In this document: positions 1-5,162 of the stretch, in pieces
Layout of the letters: each line of letters opens with the position of its first letter
Position numbering within the stretch: position 1 is the stretch's first letter
Source of the DNA: Nitrospinaceae bacterium
Lineage (GTDB): Bacteria > Nitrospinota > Nitrospinia > Nitrospinales > VA-1
DNA: 5,306 nucleotides
Assembly (NCBI GenBank): GCA_029937655.1
Contig: JAPYPK010000097.1
Coordinates: forward strand, 1-5,306
Reading direction: 5' to 3'
The notes under the pieces: generated by a model
What the model was told of the DNA's origin: nothing
Database searches by the model: none
The model's input: only the letters and a program-made list of their open reading frames with translations
Program-made: the position numbers and the translations under genes

Positions 1-1298
1 GGGCGTGGGACCCCGTAGAAAATGCAGCCTTCATGCCACTTATCGTGGCAACAGCTTATTTGCATTCGGTCATGATCCAAGAAAAAAAAGATATGATGAA
101 AGTATGGAATATGTCTCTAATTCTCCTCACTTTTGTTATGACCATTTTCGGAACATTTATTACCCGAAGTGGGCTCATTCAATCCGTACATACCTTCGAT
201 GAAGCAACATTAGGATATTATTTCCTGGGTCTTCTTTTTTTTATTATTGCTGTTTGTACAGCGTTGATTATTTCACGTTTACCATTACTCAAAAGTAAAA
301 ACGAATTGGATTCATTTCTTTCAAGGGAAGCGGGTTTTCTCTTTAATAATTTATTACTATTAGGCATCGCGTTTGCAACATTTTGGGGAACCATTTTCCC
401 GATTATTTCTGAGGCAATACGCGGAGTAAAGATTACCGTAGGGCCCCCTTTTTACAACCAGGTCAATGTTCCTATTGGTTTAGCTCTACTGGCACTAATC
501 GGAATTGGTCCCATCATTGCTTGGCGAAAGGCTACTTGGTCCAACCTGAGGAAAAACTTTTTAAAACCAGTGATGTTTGCGTTAATTGGAGGGGCCATTT
601 TATTTCCCGTGCTTCCATTATCAAACCGCTCAGAAATTTATACATACATCGCGTTCATTCTTTGTATTTTTGTGTTGTCATCTATGCTCATTGAGTTTTA
701 TAAAGGAACTATGGCTCGGTATGCTTCAAGCGAAACATATTTAGGTGCTTTGGGTTCCCTAATCTGGAATAACAAGAGACGTTATGGCGGTTATACGGTC
801 CATATCGGCGTAGTAATGATTTATGCAGGGATCGCCGGATCATCTTCATACGGAATTCATACGGAAAAACGGCTCAAGATAGGTGAAACTATAGAAATAA
901 GAGATTATACGTTGCGTTACGAAAAGCTTGCGGCGATTCAGGCTACCTCAGTAAAAACTCGTATTATTGCACAACTGGCCGTTGAAAAAGATGGGAAGAA
1001 AATCTGGACAGCAAGACCGGAAAAAGAATTTTATAAGGGGCAAAACCAGCCTGTATCTGAAGTCGATGTAAGATCGACCTTAGCAAGTGATCTATATGTG
1101 ATCCTTGCAGATTTTTCTGAAGATGAGTCGGCCACAATAAAGGTTTATCATAACCCTATGGTTAAATGGTTGTGGACGGGAGGATGGATTATCGCTCTCG
1201 GAACTATGATCTGTGCATGGCCCGACAGATTGGAGCAACGTCGAAGATTGGAGAGATTGAAACTCCAAAAAATAGTCTTTTCGCCAGCCCAAGAGTGA
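1..1298 (+). CDS. ccmF: Cytochrome c haem lyase subunit CcmF, C-terminal part (5' end outside window)
   Basis: Partial gene, read in the frame of codons starting at position 3; the start lies upstream. CcmF is the integral membrane core of the System I haem lyase, which joins haem from CcmE to apocytochrome c on the periplasmic side. The first visible residues, AWDPVENAAF, are the end of the family's WWD haem-handling motif. The ATG at 33 is internal to this motif and is not the true start. The conserved histidines expected of CcmF are present: AYLH (His codon 63-65), RSGLIQSVH (His codon 189-191) and YTVHIGV (His codon 801-803), matching E. coli H261, H303 and H491. Several hydrophobic segments follow, then a periplasmic domain (about 850-1140) with PEKEFY, DVRSTL and DLYVILA blocks, and a last membrane helix with VYHNPMVKWLW and PDR near the end. 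The visible 431 residues fit the part of a roughly 650-residue CcmF that follows the WWD motif. It is followed at two bases by ccmH. Confidence 0.96.
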   Translation, partial: AWDPVENAAFMPLIVATAYLHSVMIQEKKDMMKVWNMSLILLTFVMTIFGTFITRSGLIQSVHTFDEATLGYYFLGLLFFIIAVCTALIISRLPLLKSKNELDSFLSREAGFLFNNLLLLGIAFATFWGTIFPIISEAIRGVKITVGPPFYNQVNVPIGLALLALIGIGPIIAWRKATWSNLRKNFLKPVMFALIGGAILFPVLPLSNRSEIYTYIAFILCIFVLSSMLIEFYKGTMARYASSETYLGALGSLIWNNKRRYGGYTVHIGVVMIYAGIAGSSSYGIHTEKRLKIGETIEIRDYTLRYEKLAAIQATSVKTRIIAQLAVEKDGKKIWTARPEKEFYKGQNQPVSEVDVRSTLASDLYVILADFSEDESATIKVYHNPMVKWLWTGGWIIALGTMICAWPDRLEQRRRLERLKLQKIVFSPAQE

Positions 1299-1300
1299 CT

Positions 1301-1822
1301 ATGATAATTTATTTAAAAAAAATCATTTTTGTTTTTTTTATTGTACTGTTTGTTACGATCATTAATTCAAGCATGGCCAGTGCGGGCGCGGTATTGTCAG
1401 ACTTAGAAAATCAACTGATGTGTAAATGCGATGATAAGTGTGGGAAAGTCCTTATAAATTGCACTTGTTCGACGGCTGATAAAAACCGAAAAAAATTTAC
1501 AAAAATGCTTGAGTCGGGTTTAACGGTTGATCAAATTGTTCAACAACAGATTGAAAAATATGGTGAGACGGTACTTTCTGCTCCTACTAAAAATGGATTT
1601 AATCTTACTGCCTGGGTAATTCCATTTGGAGCAATCATGATTGGAGGGATCGGATTACGTAAGCTTATAAATGGATGGGTAGGAAAAAATAAACCCGATA
1701 TCGAACTTCAAAATATTGAGGGCGATGTCGCATCTGAATCAGGTTCTGAAAAACCCAGTGAAGCGAGTTCTAGTAAATACTCTCGTCGTTTGAAGGATGA
1801 GTTAGATCGACTGGAAACATGA
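1301..1822 (+). CDS. ccmH: CcmH-type cytochrome c maturation protein with atypical cysteine motif
   Basis: 173 residues. CcmH works with CcmF and CcmI in haem ligation, normally using a periplasmic CXXC pair to handle the apocytochrome thiols. An N-terminal hydrophobic segment (about residues 6-21) acts as signal or anchor. A periplasmic domain follows (about 30-100), then a membrane helix (about 104-120, AWVIPFGAIMIGG). The helical part KMLESGLTVDQIVQQQIEKYG and the following VLSAP fit the CcmH three-helix domain, and NLTAWVIP matches its junction with the membrane. The usual LRCXXC is replaced by LMCKCDDKCGKVLINCTC, with cysteines at 41, 43, 47, 54 and 56. The C-terminal tail (about 140-173) is Ser/Glu/Lys-rich. 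The ATG at 1301 is chosen because it begins the signal segment and sits 5 bases after AAGAG (1291-1295). A GTG at 1295, overlapping the ccmF stop, is a possible alternative. The open frame extends to 1166 but that part lies inside ccmF. The stop overlaps the next gene as ATGA. Confidence 0.9.
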   Translation: MIIYLKKIIFVFFIVLFVTIINSSMASAGAVLSDLENQLMCKCDDKCGKVLINCTCSTADKNRKKFTKMLESGLTVDQIVQQQIEKYGETVLSAPTKNGFNLTAWVIPFGAIMIGGIGLRKLINGWVGKNKPDIELQNIEGDVASESGSEKPSEASSSKYSRRLKDELDRLET

Positions 1823-2166
1823 ATATAACTTTTCCCCACTTTATCGAACTACTTTTGATCACAGGAATTATAATTGCTATTGGTATTCCGTTATTTGGAA
1901 AACTACCAAACACTAGGCCTTTTTCTAAAATTGACCCTGTGGAAGAAGAGTTTAAACATCTACTAGTTCGCAAAGAAGAACTTTTGTTATCGCTCAAAGA
2001 ATTGGAGGTTGACCTTCAAGCCGACAAGATATCTATTGAAGATTCTGATGCTTTAAGGAGTAAAATTGAAGGGGAAGCAATTGCCATTCTTGAACGAATT
2101 GATGAGTTAAAGGAAAATAAAAAAAAACATGGTAAGTCAGCTTCGAAAAATTTTCTTCTAGCTTAG
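1819..2166 (+). CDS. Small membrane-anchored CcmI-like protein (N-terminal CcmI region only)
   Basis: 115 residues, starting within the ATGA overlap with ccmH (1819-1822), so probably translationally coupled to it; no strong ribosome binding site is visible. One membrane helix (about residues 7-26) is followed by a charged, helical, probably coiled-coil region (about 40-105). The segment RKEELLLSLKELEVDL, then ADKISIEDSDALRSKIE, resembles the first domain of CcmI, where a conserved pattern of the type 'LKELE.D...GKLS..DY..LR...E' follows the helix. In well-studied bacteria CcmI is a chaperone that holds the apocytochrome C terminus through TPR repeats; no TPR region is present here and the gene stops after the coiled coil. 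The place directly after ccmF-ccmH supports a role in the CcmFHI haem lyase complex. The CcmI assignment rests on pattern and context, and could instead reflect a generic short coiled-coil membrane protein. The C-terminal end is lysine-rich (KENKKKHGK). Confidence 0.7.
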   Translation: MNITFPHFIELLLITGIIIAIGIPLFGKLPNTRPFSKIDPVEEEFKHLLVRKEELLLSLKELEVDLQADKISIEDSDALRSKIEGEAIAILERIDELKENKKKHGKSASKNFLLA

Positions 2167-2261
2167 TGCAATATCTTTTTCAGTGAACAGCTGTTAAAAA
2201 ATAGTAATGTTATATGACTGCCTCCTCCATACTCTAGCATGAGCATGATATTTGATCTTCG
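2167..2261 (+). other. Intergenic gap between the ccmFHI and ccmABDC blocks
   Basis: This is the longest non-coding stretch in the window, about 95 bases. It holds a 10-base palindrome AACAGCTGTT (2186-2195... core CAGCTG) followed by a run of A, but no T-tract after it, so it does not look like a forward intrinsic terminator. TATATG at 2211-2216 preceded by TG is a weak extended -10-like match, but I find no convincing -35 box at the right distance. A 13-codon open frame (ATG at 2239, stop TGA 2278-2280) overlaps the second possible ccmA start. I cannot support a definite promoter; the gap may carry an internal promoter or simply be a long spacer. Confidence 0.4.
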
Positions 2262-3011
2262 ATGGTGGTATCCCGCATGAACCAGCAAATCAATCCCGAG
2301 TCATCTCATTCCATTATTCAGGTTCAAGAACTCCGAAAAGATTTTGGTTATCTACAGGCTTTGAGTGGAGTCAGTTTTAATTTAAATAAAGGGGAATTCC
2401 TTACTATCTTTGGGCCTAACGGAGCTGGCAAGACAACATTGATTAAAATTCTTACCGGTCTTATGCGCCCTACTTCCGGATCAGCAAATATAGATGGTTT
2501 CGATGCTCTTGAAGGCAATGCAATGTTAAGAAGCAGAATCGGCGTTATCTCTCACGCGACCTGTTTGTATCCTAATTTAACGGCGCTAGAAAATCTTTTA
2601 TTTTACGCTAAACTCTATGGTCTAGATGACCCAGAAGAAAGAGCCAATGAATCTATTAGTACTGCCGGATTACAATTGCGTAGGTATGATCCGATACGGA
2701 CTTTTTCCAGAGGAATGCAGCAGAGAGTGGCTATAGCCAGAGCCACCTTACATGATCCTTCGGTTTTATTTTTAGATGAACCTTTTACCGGGTTGGATTT
2801 ACAAGCAACTAGCGACCTTAAGGATCGTTTGCGTAGTTTACACACGGGGAAACGAACCATTCTTATGACAACGCATGATATTTCTTGTGGCCTTGAAATG
2901 TGCGACCGGGTGGCAATACAAAGCAGAGGAAAGTTTTCTCTTTTCGAGTCGGTTGATTGTATCGATCAAAGTAACTTTAAAAACCTTTACACAAAATCCT
3001 TGGAACAATGA
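2262..3011 (+). CDS. ccmA: Haem exporter ATP-binding protein CcmA (ABC ATPase)
   Basis: 249 residues from ATG 2262. CcmA is the cytoplasmic ATPase that, with CcmB, powers release of haem-loaded CcmE from CcmC/D. All ABC nucleotide-binding elements are visible: Walker A GPNGAGKTT (residues 51-59), an ABC signature in the variant form FSRGMQQR (148-155), Walker B VLFLDEP (168-174), D-loop GLD (177-179) and the H-loop TTHD (His 205). At the Q-loop position the sequence reads IGVISHAT, with His 98 where most ABC ATPases have Gln. The identification as CcmA rather than another ABC ATPase comes from the small size and the ccmB, ccmD and ccmC genes that follow. The start is uncertain: ATG 2262 has no clear ribosome binding site, whereas ATG 2277 has GGTGG 8 bases upstream; that choice would shorten the protein by 5 residues. 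Either start leaves a short extra leader before the ABC domain (about residue 18). Confidence 0.93.
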   Translation: MVVSRMNQQINPESSHSIIQVQELRKDFGYLQALSGVSFNLNKGEFLTIFGPNGAGKTTLIKILTGLMRPTSGSANIDGFDALEGNAMLRSRIGVISHATCLYPNLTALENLLFYAKLYGLDDPEERANESISTAGLQLRRYDPIRTFSRGMQQRVAIARATLHDPSVLFLDEPFTGLDLQATSDLKDRLRSLHTGKRTILMTTHDISCGLEMCDRVAIQSRGKFSLFESVDCIDQSNFKNLYTKSLEQ

Positions 3012-3039
3012 GCTATAAGTTGGGAGCTTTGTTATTTCT

Positions 3040-3720
3040 ATGAGTCGGTACTTCAGTCAGGTGATGACCATTATCTGGAAGGACTTTATTACAGAAATAA
3101 AGACACGCGAATTGTTTAGCTCAATGTTTATTTTCGCACTCCTCGTGGTCATTATTTTTATTTTTTCAATCAACCTTAGTCTCATTAAGGCAACTGAAGT
3201 TGGCCCTGGTGTGCTATGGGTAGCATTTTTATTTGCAGGAACAATTGGACTCAATCGATCGTTCATGCTGGAGAAGGAAAATGGCTGCCTGCAGGGGTTG
3301 CTTCTAGCACCCATGGACAGGACGGCACTTTATTTTGGGAAACTAGTTAGCAACTTCGTGTTTTTATTAATTATGGAGGTATTTACCCTACCACTTTTCA
3401 TGGTTTTTTTTAATATTGACCTGCTCCCACATCTTTTACCATTGTTATATGTGATTTTTGTGGGAACGCTAGGGTTTTGCGCAGTAGGAACTCTTCTTTC
3501 TTCCTTATCGGCAAACCTTAAGACGCGTGATATTATGCTACCGATACTCATGTACCCGATAATAATTCCAATTATTATCGGGTCGGTGAGAATGACAGGT
3601 CAGGTGCTTGCAGGCGAACCATTATCGAGCATGATGAACTGGGTAAGTTTGACCTTGTGTTTCGATATCATATATATTGCTATTTCCATAATGGTGATAG
3701 ATTTTGTTCTGGAGGAATAA
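3040..3720 (+). CDS. ccmB: Haem exporter permease CcmB
   Basis: 226 residues, close to the usual 220 for CcmB, the membrane partner of the CcmA ATPase. About six hydrophobic segments are visible (roughly residues 25-44, 57-72, 103-124, 131-154, 166-182 and 203-222). Family-like features include an N-terminal cytoplasmic stretch IIWKDFITEIKTRE, the motif MLEKENGCLQGLLLAPMDR (about 76-94) followed by GK, and LKTRDIMLPIL before the fifth helix. An in-frame TAA at 3016-3018 forces the start downstream of it, and ATG 3040 is the first ATG. GGGAG (3022-3026) lies upstream but at a long spacing of about 13 bases, so initiation may be weak or coupled to ccmA, which ends 28 bases earlier. The codons for MYPIIIPIIIG form a perfect inverted repeat (see separate entry). 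Confidence 0.94.
   Translation: MSRYFSQVMTIIWKDFITEIKTRELFSSMFIFALLVVIIFIFSINLSLIKATEVGPGVLWVAFLFAGTIGLNRSFMLEKENGCLQGLLLAPMDRTALYFGKLVSNFVFLLIMEVFTLPLFMVFFNIDLLPHLLPLLYVIFVGTLGFCAVGTLLSSLSANLKTRDIMLPILMYPIIIPIIIGSVRMTGQVLAGEPLSSMMNWVSLTLCFDIIYIAISIMVIDFVLEE
3554..3583 (+). repeat. Perfect 13-bp inverted repeat within ccmB
   Basis: The arms ACCCGATAATAAT (3554-3566) and ATTATTATCGGGT (3571-3583) are exact reverse complements, separated by the four bases TCCA. The structure encodes YPIIIPIIIG in the fifth membrane helix of CcmB. In RNA it would form a 13-bp hairpin with a tetraloop, GC-rich only at its base. No T-tract follows, so it is not an obvious intrinsic terminator. It may be a by-product of repeated isoleucine codons. 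Confidence 0.75.
3711..3716 (+). promoter_or_regulatory. Ribosome binding site for ccmD
   Basis: GGAGGA lies at the very end of the ccmB coding region, 9 bases before ATG 3726. It is the strongest Shine-Dalgarno match in the window and supports the 50-codon ccmD frame as a real gene. A TTG at 3722 in another frame reaches a stop after three codons and is not a credible start. Confidence 0.75.
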
Positions 3721-3725
3721 CTTGA

Positions 3726-3878
3726 ATGGATAATCTGGAATATTTATTTGCGGCTAATATATTTGTGTGGGGCGGAATTTTTTATTACTTGTTCCGAATC
3801 AAAAGATATCAGCAGTCTCTACAAAACGACTTAGACCTTATAAAGGAAGCTGTTAAAAAAGGATCGCAGGATGAGTGA
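3726..3878 (+). CDS. ccmD: Small haem exporter protein CcmD
   Basis: 50 residues. CcmD is a small membrane protein that binds CcmC and CcmE and is needed for release of holo-CcmE from CcmC. The reading MDNLEYLFAANIFVW has the typical opening of CcmD (a short polar start, then 'YLFAA' and a Trp), followed by one membrane helix (about residues 7-23) and a basic, cytoplasmic segment RIKRYQQSL (24-32) with a charged helical tail, the usual layout of this family (about 45-70 residues). It lies between ccmB and ccmC, starts 5 bases after the ccmB stop, has a strong GGAGGA site, and overlaps the ccmC start by 8 bases. Sequence conservation in CcmD is low, so the assignment depends strongly on context, topology and length, which all agree. 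Confidence 0.85.
   Translation: MDNLEYLFAANIFVWGGIFYYLFRIKRYQQSLQNDLDLIKEAVKKGSQDE
3858..3863 (+). promoter_or_regulatory. Ribosome binding site for ccmC
   Basis: AAAGGA lies 7 bases before ATG 3871, inside the 3' end of ccmD. It supports the ATG at 3871 as the ccmC start. Confidence 0.6.
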
Positions 3879-4572
3879 CGAAAAACAAGAAAACAGCTCA
3901 ATTCTAACCTGGCTTACAGTTATTGCTTTCCTATTAGCTATGGTAGCTATTTTTGTTTATGTGCCAACAGAACAAACGGAGGGGGCAGTACAACGCATAA
4001 TGTATTTTCATATTCCTGCGGCATGGTTGGCCTTTTTTGCCTTTTTTGTTGTTTTTCTTTGCAGCATTCTTTTTCTGTGGAAAAAGGAAAGAGAGTGGGA
4101 CATATATGCCCTGGCTTCCGCTGAAATCGGTGTTATTTTTTGTTCGCTAGTTTTGATTACGGGACCAATTTGGGCACGACCAATTTGGGGTGCATGGTGG
4201 GTGTGGGACGCTCGACTGACATCCACTCTAATTTTGTGGCTTATTTACGTGTCGTATTTAATGCTTCGCTATCAAACTGATATGGGATCTATGCGTGCTC
4301 GTTTCGCTGCAGTTCTAGGCATTGTTGGATTTCTTGATATTCCATTCATTCATTTTTCTGTTTTATGGTGGCGCACATTCCATCCCCCACCTAAAATGAT
4401 ATCATCAGAAGGTTTGGGTGCAGGAATGGATCCTTCTATGGTAAGCACGCTTTTGTTATCTCTCGGAGCTTTTACACTACTTTATTTTGTGTTGATGGGT
4501 CAGAGAATAAAAGTTGAGATGATGAGAGATGAAGTTGAACGACTCAAAAAAGACCATTTATATTCCAACTAA
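3871..4572 (+). CDS. ccmC: Haem-handling protein CcmC
   Basis: 233 residues. CcmC binds haem at the periplasmic face and passes it to CcmE. About six membrane segments are visible (roughly residues 12-30, 48-70, 83-100, 116-132, 145-161 and 190-209). The WWD motif GAWWVWDARLTS (107-118) is intact, preceded by GPIWARPIWG. The two haem-ligating histidines are present: His 47 in MYFHIPAAW and His 171 in WWRTFHPP, matching E. coli H60 and H184. WWD plus the flanking HFSVLWWRTFHPP separates it from CcmF and from the System II protein CcsA. The start ATG has an AAAGGA site and overlaps ccmD. A charged helical C-terminal tail (about 212-229) is encoded where the next gene begins; the two genes share 44 bases in different frames. 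Confidence 0.96.
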   Translation: MSDEKQENSSILTWLTVIAFLLAMVAIFVYVPTEQTEGAVQRIMYFHIPAAWLAFFAFFVVFLCSILFLWKKEREWDIYALASAEIGVIFCSLVLITGPIWARPIWGAWWVWDARLTSTLILWLIYVSYLMLRYQTDMGSMRARFAAVLGIVGFLDIPFIHFSVLWWRTFHPPPKMISSEGLGAGMDPSMVSTLLLSLGAFTLLYFVLMGQRIKVEMMRDEVERLKKDHLYSN

Positions 4573-5134
4573 GAAGCATGTCCTGCTTTTCATTATTGCT
4601 TTTATTGGAGCCATTCTTTTTTTCTTCGAGCACTTTGCAGAAACCCCTATTTCTATTTCCGATGTTAAAGTTAGTAAAAACTTCAGCCAGGAAAAACCGG
4701 AGGTAGGATACCTAGCGCCTAGCTTTACCTTGCGAAACTTAAAGGGTAACTACGAAAGTCTTGAGAACTATCGCGGGCAAGTAGTCATTCTTAATTTTTG
4801 GGCGACGTGGTGTGCCCCTTGTCGAGTAGAAATGCCTTCTTTTGAGAAGCTTTATCGTCGTTACCGCTCCGAAGGAGTGACGGTTCTGGCGGTGACACTC
4901 GATAAAAATGCGGGATCTGAAATTAAATCTTTTGTTGACGAGTATAGACTTACCTTTCCCGTTTTATTAGACAAAAAAGGGGAGGTCGAGAGGCTTTACC
5001 CATCAATGACGATCCCATTTACTTATGTGATAAATCATGAAGGTAGAGTTGTAGCGCGCGTAGATGGTGCAAAAAACTGGGAATCTAAGGACACCTTTGA
5101 TGCAATTGAATACCTGTTGGAAGCATCCCAATAG
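4529..5134 (+). CDS. Membrane-anchored TlpA/CcmG-type thioredoxin
   Basis: 201 residues. A short N-terminal cytoplasmic part is followed by one uncleaved-looking membrane helix (about residues 18-34) and a periplasmic thioredoxin-fold domain (about 60-200). The active site is WCAPC (94-98), preceded by VVILNFWAT, and the cis-proline loop reads MTIPFTYVI (Pro 163). APSFTLRNLKGN (63-74) is typical of the TlpA/ResA/CcmG group. In a Ccm operon such a protein is expected to keep CcmH and apocytochrome CXXCH thiols reduced, using electrons from a DsbD/CcdA-type donor not seen here. It is functionally a CcmG candidate, but the motifs are those of the wider TlpA family, so no symbol is given. The start is well constrained: an in-frame TGA lies at 4523-4525, and ATG 4529 is the only ATG before the membrane helix (TTG 4535 is the only near alternative). 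The first 44 bases overlap ccmC. Confidence 0.93.
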   Translation: MKLNDSKKTIYIPTKKHVLLFIIAFIGAILFFFEHFAETPISISDVKVSKNFSQEKPEVGYLAPSFTLRNLKGNYESLENYRGQVVILNFWATWCAPCRVEMPSFEKLYRRYRSEGVTVLAVTLDKNAGSEIKSFVDEYRLTFPVLLDKKGEVERLYPSMTIPFTYVINHEGRVVARVDGAKNWESKDTFDAIEYLLEASQ

Positions 5135-5149
5135 AATTTTACTAGCTTT

Positions 5150-5153
5150 GAGG
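5150..5153 (+). promoter_or_regulatory. Ribosome binding site for the SnoaL-like gene
   Basis: GAGG lies 9 bases before ATG 5163, in the 28-base spacer after the thioredoxin gene. It supports this ATG as a true start and the last gene as part of the same transcript. Confidence 0.55.
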
Positions 5154-5162
5154 TAATTTTTT

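Noticed and set aside
5..202. Open frame starting at ATG 5
   Set aside because: It lies in another frame over the CcmF WWD region, whose conserved AWDPVENA motif shows the true frame.
1092..1292. Reverse-strand open frames, here and at 1770-1997, 2615-2860, 3057-3314, 3330-3551, 4008-4226 and 5003-5191
   Set aside because: All are short, lie mostly opposite well-identified ccm genes, and show no recognisable domain; they are shadows of the forward coding sequence.
1166..1300. Upstream extension of the ccmH frame to ATG 1166
   Set aside because: This part is inside ccmF in another frame and has no CcmH-like sequence; the signal-like hydrophobic segment begins just after 1301.
2181..2206. Possible terminator at the palindrome AACAGCTGTT after the CcmI-like gene
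   Set aside because: The palindrome has no loop and is followed by A residues rather than T, so it does not fit a forward intrinsic terminator.
2221..2228. CCTCCTCC, like the 16S rRNA anti-Shine-Dalgarno sequence
   Set aside because: Could pair with a ribosome binding site, but there is no GGAGG nearby before ccmA to sequester; most likely chance.
2189..3860. Direct repeat AGCTGTTAAAAAA at 2189-2201 and 3848-3860
   Set aside because: A single 13-base match in an AT-rich window of this size is plausible by chance; one copy is within ccmD coding sequence and the other in the gap, with unrelated flanks.
4163..4189. Two copies of GACCAATTTGGG with a 15-base period in ccmC
   Set aside because: They encode the conserved PIWARPIWG stretch before the WWD motif, so the repeat is explained by protein conservation.
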